Assembly: GCA_963971575.1 (NCBI GenBank)
Contig: OZ020616.1
Span: 3,678,924-3,742,923, forward strand
Reading direction: 5' to 3'
Origin: Liopterus haemorrhoidalis
Lineage: Eukaryota; Arthropoda; Insecta; Coleoptera; Dytiscidae
Length of the DNA stretch: 64,000 nucleotides
Below, piece by piece: positions 46,801 through 61,800 of the stretch. The first letter of the stretch is position 1. Every line of letters starts with the position of its first letter. The notes under the pieces are model-generated. The model searched no databases. It was given only the letters and a program-made list of their open reading frames with translations, and had not been told where the DNA came from. A program made the translations under genes and the position numbers.

Positions 46801-49800
46801 CAGATTTTTTTGGCAAGAATCTCTACGTGCTGATCCCACTTAAGTGCAGGATCAACATAAACACGCCTTTGGCAAATAAAAGGTTCTCTTCTCTCAAAAT
46901 TCAAGTGATGAGCAAAAAAAAAGGTCCTCACCTCCCAAAATCCAAGTGACGAGCAAAAAAAGAAAAGGTCCTCACCTCCCAAAATCCAAGTGACGAACAA
47001 AAACAAGGTTCTCAGTCCTCGCTTTCGCAATGGCGCCCCTTGGTCAAGCCCGTCAGCGCCCTTCTCTTTAGTGCGCCCAGGGCCGTCGCCCCCTCCGCCC
47101 CCCCTTACTGCGGCTCTGATAACAATCCCATAAGTAACCATAGCAACAATTTCCTAACTATTTGGTTATAATTAACTAAGCTTTCAGAAATCGGCCCTTA
47201 TAGTCGGATTGCTGATAGGTGACTGTTACATGTATGTATCAAGTAGTGCATTCATATAATAATCTAGTTACCATTTTTAAGCGATTTTAAAAATGTTTTT
47301 TGCTATTTGTCTTAACTGTCAGTGTCTGGTAATAAATATTAATTAAAATATGGCTTGCGGCCAATTATTAAATTCACAAACTTTAATTTTAAATCTGCTG
47401 GAATAAACAACAAATTATAAACCAAAATTTACGTATGAGTATAAGTTTTTCCTTATTTATAATTATAACCTTAAAATTAATAATTTTGTTTGTTTGAGTA
47501 CTGCTGTAAATTTATTTTCGCGCTCTAATTAGTAAAGATATCTACGAATTATGCTGTTTCTTTCTAATACTTTGTTTTTTATTCAAATAATTTTGAAGGT
47601 TAGTTGTCAACTTGCGTCACTATACGTTACTATGGGTATGCAAATAATTATAATGATATAGACAGAGAAAGCATATAGTATTGAACATCGATACTTGTAG
47701 CAACGAACAGTCACTTATCAGCAATCCGACTATAGCATTGCTGAAAGTATTGCTAAGTACACAATCAATTGTTTTTCATCATGATATTTGCAAATGTTTA
47801 ACAATATCGTCAGCTAACGGCGTGATTACCTGACAACATGGTTAACACTAGAGATGGGTAGTTCATGAACGAACCGGCTCGCTGAGTCGGCTCAGTACAC
47901 TGACCGAAGTGACACGGTTCACCAAATTGAAATGAGCCGGCTTACGGCTCACTATATAGTTTCAAGTTTTAAGGATACGATTGTGAGCAGTGACCGGAGT
48001 GATCCGGATCTGGATCGATGTCATGTTGAACTTCGCGAGAACTCGGCTTGTAATGTATTATCATAAAGTGTATTTTGTCATCAATTTGTAGGGCAGTTTA
48101 TTTGAAACTAATAGGCTTAGTCTGTATTTTTTTACAAACATACTATATAAGAATATTAAAAATATTGCCCAAATCCCAGATGTCCGATTTATAAGGGCAA
48201 TAAACATCGCCATAAACTTAACACATCTGGTTTAAATTACAGTAGCTACATAAAGTGAATTGTTTGTTTCAAAAATGTTAGATAAGAGCCGGGGCTAAGC
48301 GACGTTCTACCTACGAGCGAACGACCGACAACTGACCGGGTCTAAGCAAGAACCGACTCTAAGCGACGTTCTACCTACGAGCGAACAACCGACAACTGAC
48401 CGGGTCTAAGCAAGAGCCGGCTCTAAGCGACGTTCTAACTACGACCAACCGACCTGTGTCTCGGGATCATGTTTACAGTTCATATATTGCAAGAACCGGC
48501 TCTAACGACGTTCTACCTATGACCGAACGACTGACCGACCTGTGTCTCGGGATCATGTTTACAGTTCATATATTGCAAGAACCGGCTCTAAGCGACGTTC
48601 TACCTACGAACTAACGACCGACCTGTGTCTCGGAAACATGTTTACTTAACCGGATCACTGAGCCGGATCAATGAACCGGTTCAACAAACTGAACGACCTC
48701 CACTGATCCGGTTCCGCAAAATGAGCCGAAATTCCCATCTCTAGTTAACACTGTTATATGCAACTAGACCTACGTATTTTCATCTCAGTATAATACCTTT
48801 ATTATATTCAAATTGTCCAAAAGCTGTGGCGACTGTTGAGCAGAACTGAATGGCATAAGACTATAAAACATATTTGAAATATGAACTATAGACGTTCGAT
48901 TACTGGATTTATAATTCAGAAGAGTAATTGCTTCGGTAAGAACTGAGTATGCCTTCTTAATTTGATATTTACTTAATTTACCCAATGGCATTTTCTGTGT
49001 GTCCAACTGAAAAAAGAAAAAAAATATATCGGTTACTGTTCCATATAGTCCCACCAGCACCAACTACTTAAAGAGAAATTGCAGGTACTATTCTACTTTA
49101 GCAAACCCACCTTACTGCGCATACGTGCAGTGTTGGCAATAGTAAAATGTAATATATCAATTTTAATAATTTAAATTTAAAATCAATTTATTAAATGAGT
49201 TTATTTATAAGAAATATAGAAATAAGTAATATTCCCTTAATTTCTACTGTGATTAGAGTTTTAATATATAAATGTAGTTTAAATTTAATTTAATATTATT
49301 TATTTTCACTTTTTTCTGTTGTAGTTATTTATTATGCATTGTATCGAAATTTAAAAAAAATGTAATTCAGGTGGACAATGAACTGGCCCTCTGCACCACC
49401 ATGTTATAATCGTATGCACAATGATACACAATTTTAATTAGGCTAATATGGGGGGAAAATTAAGTACTGTGCACCTAAAAACAAGGTAATTAGGTTAGGT
49501 TTAGTTAATAAAAATCTAGGACAACAGAAGCCGAAAAACACAAAGTAACCTTAAAGGAGTTCGTGTGAAAAAAAAAAAATATATATAAAGAATGTATACA
49601 CTTTACAAAATATAACAACAACAAGATAAAGGTATAACTACTGAATTACATCCTACACCGCACAAACGTTTTTTACACAAACTTTTTTAAGCTTATTTTG
49701 AGCTTTTCGGCTTCTGCTGTCCTAGACTTTTACTAACTAAACCTAACCTAATCATCCAGTTTTTAGGTGCACTAAATTATGTTCCCCCTTTTTTAATCTT

Positions 49801-52800
49801 TAATCGGCTGTGAATGTAATATTATTATTTATTCTTATTATAAAATACCGGAATATTAATTTAATTAGATTTATTTAACTGAAAGTTAAGCATTATTATA
49901 CAAATAAATTTAATTCTATTTTGATTTTAGTTTAAATTGACTTGTTTTAATTTTACTATATTTGGCAACATTATCTAGTGGGTTTGCTAAAGTAGAATAG
50001 TGCCAAATTGCATACTAGTTAGAAAGAGATTTAGCATTGGCGATGCGCCATCCATTTCTTTCAAAACATAACATTTACGATTCAGTCATATCTTTTCCAA
50101 AATTTTTATTTATTTATTTTTTATTTTTTACATTAATGAAAGCCAACAGTAAAAACCAATGACTGGCTTCCACAGATTACAAAAAGAATTTACATAGATA
50201 CTGTATAACAACAAAATAAGAGACTAATACATAATTTAATATCGATATACAAGAACAAGTTTAAATTCATTTATGACATTCGAAGATAAAGTTTAAATCT
50301 TTGTAAAGGCAAGTTAAATATATCTAAATGAATATAATTATTATTGTAAGTTGACATGAGTCTGTTTAAGGGAGAGTTTTTATAGCTAAAAAAAGTTGTT
50401 TAGATCTAGTTGTTTTAAGGGGAGCTAATAGATTAAAATTAAGAATAAAATTTTGTGAATCAATTAAGTTATTGAACACCTTATATAGAAATATCATATC
50501 AGCATTCACTCGTCTCTGTTCAAATGGACATAATTTTAATAATTGTAATGTTTTTAAATAATCTGAATTTACAATATTAAGCCTATTGCATACTACAAAA
50601 GTGAATTTTCTCTGTATAGATTCCAGTAAGTTTATATTTTTGGCATACATTGGATTCCATACTATTGAACAATACTCCAGTTGTGATCTGACAATTGAGG
50701 TATAAAGTGTAGTTAATGATTATATGCTGTGAAAAGGTTTACTAACTCTTATAACAAATCCTAAAAGTTTGTAAGCCTTGCTAGTAATGGTGTCGATATG
50801 ATTATTAAAAAGTAACTTTGAGTCAAAAGTAACTCCAAGATCCCGTACAGTGGTTTTTATAGATAGATTAACGCCATTTAAATTATAGTTAAAATTAAAA
50901 GTATTCTGTATTCAGAACTATTTATTATTGATCAATAATAAATTGAACTGTGTAAAACCTACTTTAGTCTACTGTAAAAATAAAATCAAATACTTACAGA
51001 ATATTCCAACATGAGCTTTTCCATGCTAGCTACATTAAATATAACAGCAATAAGATGGGCCACAGCTGGTTCCAATTTAGATTCAGCAACGTGCTCTTCC
51101 AAATCTTGAATCTCTTCTTTTGTGGCTGCATAATCTACTTCTATATAAGTAAATAAGCCTGGTTTCTTAACCATATTTCTTCTATTAGACCATGAATTAC
51201 CAGTTTTTTCTTTGAATACACGCTACAAAAATTTTAAAAAAAATAAAATAAATATATACAGCGTCTATAATCGTAAAATTATTGAAAATATAACTAGATA
51301 TACATGAAGTTATACCAACCTGAAATTCTATTATTGCATCTTCCAAACTAGGCATTGGATCCACTTTGTTTGAACCAGAAGACGTACCAATTCTTCCCCA
51401 ACTACGATAAACCCAGTAGCTGGAAACAAAATAATGTTATGTTGAGAGATGGTTCATGAGTCAAAAAGGTTGGGAAGCACTATACTAGATCGTTCAAAAC
51501 CACCTGCAAGTAAAGCCGCATTCAGAGCTCTTTAAATTAACACGTTGTAAACTGTTCTTTGTCAGCTGTAAGTTATGTTTCTATGCATTGTTTTAACGTT
51601 GTACGTACCGTTCACAGAAAGTTAGAAATTAATATATTACGAATAGTCCGACATCTGTGTTTTTTAAACCAACTACATGGCTTCGTAAAATGTTTTATAT
51701 GTATTACCGTTCTTATAATTCTGTTGTCTTAGATTTTAACTACCTAAACCTAACCTAATTACCTAAATTGATCATAATTACTGTCCGTCTTTGTAATTTT
51801 GAGCAAAATTTGTTAATGATGACATTATGTTAGGTTATGTAAAGGCATACGATAACTACGGTGTCACTGATAGAATGCGATAGCCAATGTGTTTATATGT
51901 CTGTCTCATTAAAACTTCTCACTAGCTATAAGTTTAGAAAATTATCCATAATCCACAACGAACAACGTATTGAATTTAGAGGTCTGAACGGTTTCACGTC
52001 TTACCATGTAACAAACTTCTAGTGACAATAGACAGTATACAAGCTACAGTCTAAAAGCTATTGATTTAAGAGCTGAGAATGTGGCTTAATGTCATGTTCG
52101 TCTAAACATTAATTTAAAAGTCAGAGTAAAATTTACTCCACCTTGGGCATTTTTAAACGCAAGCTTATATTGCAAACTAATTCAAATATCTATATGATAT
52201 CTGTTTAAGGGGGATCATCCGGGATCATCCGCAAATACGGATATCCAGCACACTAATAATATTGACTAACCTCGCTTCATTATCTGCTTCTAGAAGCTGA
52301 ATCTTATAATAGGTATTCTTATTTTGTCCAATATCTGTTCTGCTGAGTACTGCCGTGTATCTCTCGTTATCCTGTTGGTAGACATGTGCAATACTGTCCA
52401 GTCCAGAATCTGGTTCAATAGCAAGTCCTCTTTTTACTTTAATTTTTCTCCTTGATTCTTCGCCCTCAAAATTATGTGTAGTATTGGATTGATTTTCTTT
52501 ACGAAATTGTGGAGGTATTCTCATATTTAACTGAAAATAAAATAATAAAATTTGTTTAATTTATTTCTTCGTTTAATTTCAGAAACGCTTATGATTCCAT
52601 TAATCATTCAGCACTCCACCAGTCAGTTGAAGACTAGGCATACCAAAAAACTTTAGGGCTGTTTTATATTATACTTTTTTCCACGACTATATAGATATAC
52701 GTTCATTACAGGCGTGTCAGTGATTAGTAAATGGAGCACGTTCCCTACTCCTTTTTATTACACACCGCTGACCTGTTACATAATGAGCTCATTACGTAAC

Positions 52801-55800
52801 AGGTTGAGCTCATTACGTAACAGGTTCAAGCAACAATGGCCGACGTTGCTAGGCAACGCAATAAATAGGTTGAAAGCATATATCAAATTATTGTTAGTTT
52901 GTAAAGGAAACCGGATTAAAATTAAATAATATAATTAAGGTTGTCGAATTTTGCAAATATATTTTTTGATAGAGTTGGTACAAAAATTAGGTAATTTGGT
53001 CAGTCAGTAAATCAGTTGACGCATATATTGTTATTTTAACTGAAATTACATTCCGTATGACACGTACATGATCGTTGCTGGGCAACGTAAAAAATATGTT
53101 GAAAGCAACTGTCAAATTATTGTTAGTTTTTAAAGGGAAAAACTTTCATACTCGTGTGAAATGACCATCATTCCATGCTCGTTGCATAATATGCTACTAT
53201 ACACATCTATCTTTTTTCAAATACTCTTCTCGCGCTAAAAATATGGTTTTGGTTTGCTCTGTTGCATTAGTTAAATGTGTTAAATTGGCCATTATTCAAC
53301 GACAAATTTATACGTTTTATTAACATTTTTCATATTCCGTTTACTTTTTACCGATCTCTATTTTGCTCTTGTATTTTCTCATTTAAAGAGAACATGTTAT
53401 TTTTTGCTCCAATATTTCTTTTTATTTTTACCGACCGCCAACATATATAAGGGAGGTATTGTGGTCATACCGATTTTAACATTTCGATGGATCTCCACGA
53501 ATTGAGGTCCATACATAACGTTTTGACTATTTTTAGCATGATGTCTCTCGGTCTGTGTACACGTGCAGAGCAAATTCGGTTAAAAGGATTTTTATAAAAC
53601 TTCATATTTAAGCTTTTGACAACAATGGCACGATTTGATCAACTTTTGGTAAAAATCGGTTAACTAGATTCTAGAAATGAGAGTTATATATATTATGGGG
53701 AAATATTTCACAACAGAGAAATATTTGGAAAAAAATTATTTAGCAAATGTTGCTATATATTTATGCAGGTACGTTTCCATGCTTATCGTAAATTATAAAT
53801 ACACATTATGAAATTGTCAACGTAATATAATACGTTATTGTCTTTTACAATAATAACTACTGCTAGAATTTATTTTATACAAGTACTTTGTGATGGCGGT
53901 CGGTCCTGTGGTGTCCACAGCTTATTTTTTTGTATACAAGTCGTTGTTGTTATAAAAACTAACCTTTCTTTAAAGAAACGTCAAACTAATACGAACAAAA
54001 AAAAGTTTCTACTGCCTACTAGCCAGGATGTAGATAAGCATGAAAAATGCGTGCCCGACCGCTCAAGAATGCCGCTAGGAGACCCGCATACGAAACATGA
54101 AGAGTTGCGTACACGAATTATTTCTAGAATTGGATCCCTGGCTTTTATATGATCCGAAACATCACTAATACAAGGTGTCTCAAAAGAAATTTTATATTTA
54201 GTGGATCGATTAAAAAAAAAGTAAGCCGTATATAGAAAAAATGTTTATTAATTATTAAAATACACTTTTTGGGGATTTATTTCTTAAAAATAATATCGTC
54301 TAAATGTAGACCCTCGCGTTCTCGGCACTCATTTAATCGAACAGTAAAATTACTTATGACGTCTCGGCAGGTGGACTCAGGGATGGCTGCCATTTCGTGA
54401 CGGATATTTTCTTTCAAATGCGCCAGTGAAGTCGGTTTACTGGCGTAAACTTTAGATTTAAGATAACCCCATAGGAAAAAGTCCATAGGGGTTAAATCTG
54501 GACTGCGTGGAGGCCAATTTATGTCACCTCTCCGGGAGATCAATTTGCCAGAGAAAATTGCCTCTGACTGGCATCTTGGGGCTTTAATTCTTGCACCAAT
54601 TAAATTTTGTAGGGGTGCAGCTTTAGGTATTTGTGCATAATGCGATGTAATGATGATCTATGCACATTTAAAGCACTTGCGCGCTTCCGAATTGAAAGGT
54701 TCGGGTCGTCACGAACAGACTGATTAACATTCTCCACGTTTTCTACCGTTCTTGATGACCTAGGTCGCCCGGATTTTGATTTATCCAGCGTTGTACCAGT
54801 CTCTTTAAACTTTTTAACCCAATGTCGAATGAGAGGAATGCTTGGCGCATCATTTAAGTGGCGAAAACCTCGAATACTGCAGAATTTTCTACGCGCTACA
54901 GTCGCCGAATCACCGTTTTTGTAAAACTCTCGCACGCATAACGCGCGGTCTGCTCCCGAGAAACGCTCCATAGCGACAGCATTCCCAAGAGCCAGGCTAC
55001 CGATTGACATAACCCCCGCGCCCCTCGGATACGTTGCGTTCACGCAGTAAGCTAAATAAATATAAAATTTCTTTTGAGACACCTTGTACATAAATTAATT
55101 TAAATTACTTACCTCTGCACCCCAATCACTCATGTCATATTTCCTGATAATCTCCAAAACTGTATCTTGACTCATAGTGTTTATAATGGCTGTAATAAAA
55201 TCTTTAGAAACCACATAAATTTGACAATGTTTTGCCTCCGTAATTTGACTGCCACTCCTTTCAAGTTCTTCTCTAGTTGTAACAACAGCCAATACTGATC
55301 GTTTCACTCTTGACACGACCCTCCCACCTAATTTTTTGATTCTGGTACACACTTCTGATTCAGTGTCTGGAGGAAATCCAAGAATTACAAAATTTAAATA
55401 ATTCAAAGGTCCATCATTGTTCTTTTTCCTTTTCCTGTAACAAATATACATTTACAAAATATTCACGCAAAAACGGCTGGACACATTTTCACGTAATTTG
55501 CTATGAGCAATATAGTAAAACCAAAATTTTTAACCCCAAAAATTTAAAATACTCCCTTATTATTGACTTAACAGCAAAAACTTACATTAGAAATATTGTT
55601 AAGAATAAGAAGACAAATCTTTTATCTATATGATTTTTTTTGATTGGAAAAATATTTGGAGTTATGGCGGAAAAACCCCAAAAATTAAAAATTTAAATTA
55701 CTCCCTTATTATTGACTTAACAGCAAAAACTAATATAATTAATACTAATATAATTAAGAATAAGAAGACAAATCTTTTATATAAATGCATTTTTTTTTAT

Positions 55801-58800
55801 TGGATAAATATTTGAAGAGCTATGCAAAAAAAAAAAACCAAATATTAAAAATTTAAATTACTCCCTTATTATTGATTTCACAGCAAAAACTTATATTACT
55901 AATATTTTTAAGAATAAGAAGACAAATCTTTTATATAAATGCATTTTTACTTGCCCGACCTTAATATATAAGGGGCAAGTATTATAATCGCGAAAAATGT
56001 CGAGAAAAAAAAATTGTCGAGATTTTAACTGATGACCACGTTTCATGGTCGAGGGAATCCAAAAAACCTATTTTCGAAGTGCCGTCCGTATGTGTGTGTG
56101 TATACACGATAACTCAAAAACGGTTCAACTTAGAGAGTTCGTTCTGGTGCTAAAAAATTCTCCTATTAATTGGGAAAAACCCTATTGTTTTTTATGAAAT
56201 CCGACACCGGAAACGGAAGTTATCCAACTTTAAAATTTTAAAAAATTCGTAACTATGGTCTATTTCAAAGTAGAAAAATGTGTGTAAGGAGATAGGAGCT
56301 GTTTGTCCTTGCTTCGGATTGGTTTAAATCGTCATCCCTATTACACTGTAAAAATATTGTTTTTAGTCCAAGTTGACAGATGTTCAGTGTCGTACATTGG
56401 AAATATATATTATTTAATTTTTCTCATATATTTTGTTATTATTTACATATTTAGACTTTTATTTATATTCTTGGCGTAAATTTTATGGAGAAAATTCTCC
56501 ATGTAATTTGTTTTTACGCAGTTATATATTTTTTAGGTTATCTGACATATAAATATTTTTTGACACTTGACATTTAACAGATCAAGAGAGAGGACAAATG
56601 TGAGGCCAAAAGACAGCCCAGCTGATTGTGCCCAAAGAAGAAGTTATTGATATAATTTTTAGACCTTCATATATACATATATTTTTTAGCCAAATCTCTC
56701 TTTTTATATATACATACAATATAATTTTTAAAATTAATATTTTTTTTACTTTTTCAAATTTCCCATTAAACTGAATTTATGTCGCATAAATAACGTAAGT
56801 GTATTATCTGCCTTGTTTATTTCAATATCTTATTAACCTTTTTTTATATTAAAAAAAAAATCACTTGCTAACCCAGTTGCTACGCCTATGCCCTAGTTGT
56901 AACTTATTTTAAATTTCCCGCTATACTGTATTTGATCAGTGTAAATCGTACTTGGTTCGCAGCGCTATCTACTTTTTTCTACTTTGAAATAGACCATAGT
57001 AAACCAAGACTTGGACAAAAATTTGTATAGAACATAATTTGATATATTTTTGAAGATTTACCTAAAACTTATATAATAAATTTTTTTTTTTATTTATTTT
57101 TTTTTTATGGGAGGGCAAGTCTAGCGGATGTTTCTCTTCGCCACTGGTTTTTGATTGGATAAATATTTGGAGATATGGCGGAAAAACCCCAAAAATTAAA
57201 AACAAAAAATTAATATCTTTTTTGTTATAAAACTTTTACTAAGGTGTTTTAAGGTTTTTCGCCTTGTTTTGACCTGTAGTATCACCCATTGAAAAAGTAA
57301 TAAGAAGACCGTAAACACTTTTTATACAAGAGAGTGGTTTAGATTAAAGAACTGATTATTTTGGTCTATTTGAAACTGAAATATCTCTCTTATAATGTAC
57401 GTTACAGCAAAAAAACCGTACGAAGCGGGTACTCCAGCTAGTAAGTAATAAAACTTGCAAGAAAAAAGCTAAAATGAAACAAAAAAAATACTACTTACTC
57501 GACTACATTTTCTTCTCTTCTTCTTGGAACATAATCATATACCATAAGAAATGGGAATAATATTTTTAATTCTTCTGGTACCATAACTGGATTGGTAATA
57601 ACATTCTGAAAAACAGCAGTACATTTTCCCCAGGGTCCCGAAAATCCAGTACATTTATATCCAGAGTTCGTATGATATAACTGTCCTCTTCTACAATCTG
57701 GACATTTACCTAATGAGCCATAGGTCAGCATTTCACTAGCTCTATCTAATATCTGTAATACAAACATAAAATATAGTAAACGAAATGTGTGTATTAACAC
57801 TATTCTGATTTGGTTAACACCATGGAGGTATAAGTAAAGGGTAGACCTAATAGTGTATCAGAGCTTGTATAGGAGAAACTTCCTAAGCGCCGAAATCTGG
57901 TGGCAATTTGCAATACGAAAGTGACATTGTTTTGTTTTGTTCAATGGAGAAATACGTGTGATTTTGTTGTTTGTGTTTTATTTTTGTGAATCATGGGAAA
58001 TAAATGTCAATACCAGTCAGTGAATCCAATACGTCAGTCTCATTATCCGTTAGATAACTATCCGATAGATACATTTTTATAGAAAGAAGGGATGACATTT
58101 ACTCAGCAGATGAAGTTTAAAATAACCTTATCTGTCAGATAGTTACCTGGAACTTTATCTGAAGGTGGAAAGACCGGGCCTAAGTAGTTGAAATACAGTT
58201 CCCAACTCTTTGCAAATGCAATTTAAGGCATTATTATTAAAAGTTGAAAGATGATGAAAAGGTAAAATAGGAAAAATAACAAAACAAAACAATCATAAAA
58301 TATGATGCCGGCGTTTTTCCTATCGATAGCTGAACAAAATTAATGGAAATTAGGCAACTTGTTATACTTCTCGGGGCAAATCCCCCTTTCGTCTCCGCAG
58401 GGTCTTGGCTTCATAACAAACAATGCTAAGGCATAGAGCGTGCTGACTCTATTTATATATCAATGGTTAATACTTACACTTTCAATACCCTTAGGAATTT
58501 TTTGTCTGTTATGTTTTAACAGTTTTTCAAGTTGTTGTTTGGTTAACTGACTCTTTAACTGATTCCGATATTCATGCAACAATGTAACATCATTTTTAAT
58601 CGTTTCTTCTTCTTGATTTCTTACTTCATCACTTAAACGTTGTTTCTTCTTAGGAACAAGAGTATCACTTAAGTTCCTAGTAAAATAAAAAAAAACAAAG
58701 CGTTACATATTATCTCCATATTAATAAAATTGAAGGCTATCTATTTTCTTTATTATTAATTGGGGTTTGTCAGGTCTCGATAAGCGTCCACTAATCGCAA

Positions 58801-61800
58801 ACTTCAGCAACCTTTTGAGTCACGTCATTCTAGAGACTAGTGGAGCTAAATACACACGGTTGCATCCCAAATCCCGGCGATATACAGACGCAGAAATTAC
58901 GCCAGATCCAGTGCCCGCACAACCCGAGCAGCACTGATTTCTGCATCCTACAGATCAGAGGTGGCAGAAGATCTGCAGGCGGGAATGGACTCGATTTCCC
59001 TTCGATAGGAGGCTTTCATACCACCCAAAACACCAACCATGAAGACTACAAGCTTAACTTTATACCCTGGATAAGGCTTTCTAAGTTCGGACAAGAGATC
59101 CATATACTTGGACCTCTTTTCGTCCTTCTTGAGAGAGATATTCTTCTCAGCTGGATTTGAGAATTCGATCACAAACAACTATTTGGTCTTGATATCCAGG
59201 ATGGTTATGTCCGGCTTAGTGGCTATCAGTAGCCTCGAGATGGGAAAGAGTAATTCAAATAAATGTAGCACTTGGAATTTTCCACCACCAATTCTATGTC
59301 AGAAGCGACGCACGGTATAAACGGTATTTGGTCAATATCATAGGCATGTCTACGATGGTAGTAGTACACGTGGAGAGCAGCATTATGTCGAGCACGTAGC
59401 TCGACGCTGCAAGAGATGGGCAAGCAGACAGATTGTGCATAATCGTTTCAGGATGGTGGTGGCACACCTACAGAGTGTGGACTCCGCCGTTTGGAATATG
59501 CGGGCCCTGTACGCCAAAGTATTTATAACATCATCCTGACACGCAAACACAAAACGTTCTGTTTCCGATCTCAAACCCGCAGACTTAAGAAACGAGAACG
59601 GTGGAAAGATAGTTCGGTGGACAACTCTAGACTTTTAATATGTTTGAAGAACACAGAGTGCATACTTTTACTCATGTGTTCTTCTGTCTATCTCCCCTCA
59701 TTTCACCGAACTGGTACGCAGACACAAAACTATTATTATTATTATTTTCAGCCTCATATTTTATTTCTACATGTTTAATTTTTTTAATTTAATTAATTAG
59801 TAATTATTTTCTTAAATTTATTGTGCTGTATCAAAAAAAAGCTCTTAAGATGCTCCAATAAAGGAACGGGGGAAAAATGTAGAACTGTCTCCTTATGCGA
59901 TGTGGTGGGGATATTTGAGAAATAATGGGCGTGGCCATAGAAAAACCAGTGCTTCTCAAACAATCACTTCTCATTTACGTTACAACAAAATGTACATTAC
60001 AAAAACAGTATGAACTGAAGTCTCCAACTAATAAAGAATAAAACAATAAATTTATTACGACGTATATGCATGTGTGCGTCTAAAATTTTGCGTTTTGTCA
60101 TTAAACTAGTAGATGGGTAGCTCGCTTCGCTCGGCTTTTTCTAACCAAACCCTTACTAACATAACCTAACCTAAGATAGTGTTTTGTCATTAAACTAGAA
60201 GATGGGTAGCTCGCTTCGCTCGGCTTTTTCTAACCAAACCCTTACTAACATAACCTAACCTAAGATAGAGTTTTGTCATTAAACTAGAAGATGGGTAACT
60301 CGCTTCGCTCGGCTTTTTCTAACCAAACCCTTACTAACATAACCTAACCTAAGATAGTGTTTTGTCATTAAACTAGAAGATGGGTAGCTCGCTTCGCTCG
60401 GCTTTTTCTAACCAAACCCTTACTAACATAACCTAACCTAAGATAGTGTTTTGTCATTAAACTAGAAGATGGGTAGCTCGCTTCGCCCTGAGTTTGCACT
60501 TTTGCTCTGTTTGCACTGTTTCTATGTTTCAATTCACTTTAAAATACAATTTAGTTTTAGGTGGTTTATAAAAAAAATAAAAAGTTATCAACAATAACCT
60601 AAGATAATAAGCTTTTAAAGTGAATCACTGTCTCTGGGCCTGCACAGAACGCACGGGTACTTCAGCTAGTTATATTATCTTTTAATTATAATCTTTATAT
60701 ATTATCTGTCTTTGTTTGAGAAGTACTGGTTTTATGTAACGTTGTTGGCCACGCCTCTCCTTTCTCAAATATCCCCCACCAGATAAGGAGACAGTTCTAC
60801 ATTTTAGCCAGGAACGGAAAGTAGTGTTTTAATTTACTTACGTAATATTTGTTTTGACAATTTCTTGATCTTCTTCTTCTAGTGTGTCATAACCTGCTAG
60901 TTCAGTGCCCTCTTCCAGATATCCAATTGTTGATCGATTAAGAGAAAAACACAGCAGATGGTAACGATACGGCTTAGTGAGTTTCAGAACTATTTGTACC
61001 TGGAAACAACAGAACTGTGTTTTTGATAGAGTTCAGACTCCATTTTAATAGTTTAACAGTTAGTCAGCAATTGAACTTGCCACAATTACCTATCCGAAAG
61101 TCAACAACACTTGTCTGGTTACTTGTTTACATTTTTCATAAATACGTTTTTTTTATTCCATAAACAAAGGATAAACTTGTAAATAAAACTTTATTGTAAT
61201 ATTAAAATGTACTTACTTCACCCTTTTTGATTTTATTTTTACAAATAAAACATTCGCATTGACTTGTTTTACTGTAGTTAATCGAAAATTTATCCTTAGT
61301 TGCTTTACTCTCTTCTACTTTAATAACATTCTTAGCAGTATCATCATCCACAGTAACTTCTCCCTTTTCTAAAAATAACCATTGTTAATTATTATATAAA
61401 TACGTAACGTTTCGTTTTACTTGTATCACTATAAAGATATATATTTTTAGTACGTACCTATAATTGACTCAATATTTTTTCTGTCTTCCCAGCGCAATGA
61501 ATTGTAATTTGAAATATCAGTTATAGATTTCGGCATATGCTCACTGAAGAAACATACCGAATGATACCAATTTGGAACTTTTCCATCAAATGTTGAAGAC
61601 TGAAAAATAAATTATATTCAGTTGTGTATTTTCCAAAGAACGCAGAACCCTTGCTATATCTATTATTAAATGACACCTTATCTCATGGAACCGGTGGCAA
61701 TATTGCGGAACTACCTTCGATAACAATTGTACACAGACAAGCATCTTTAAGCTATGAATATACCTTTGAAAATATGTTGTCGAGTACATACGGATAAAAA

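Larger units (their letters stand above)
46098..47118. mobile_element. hAT MITE with LINE and minisatellite inside
   Basis: Ends CAGAGCCGCAGTAAGG and CCTTACTGCGGCTCTG. Perfect 8-bp duplication ataacaat at 46090-46097 and 47119-47126. About 46139-46870 is a LINE fragment and 46890-47010 a three-unit minisatellite of the gagcaaaa/ggtcctcacctcc type. The right end is GC-rich (cgtcgccccctccgcc). Confidence 0.9.

Noticed and set aside
53838..54152. 104-codon plus-strand gene
   Set aside because: It overlaps the end of repeat family R, has no recognisable domain and no splice support.
60092..60490. Interstitial telomere tract
   Set aside because: Only two CCTAA-like units occur per 89-bp repeat. 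The rest of the unit is unrelated, so it is an 89-bp tandem repeat.
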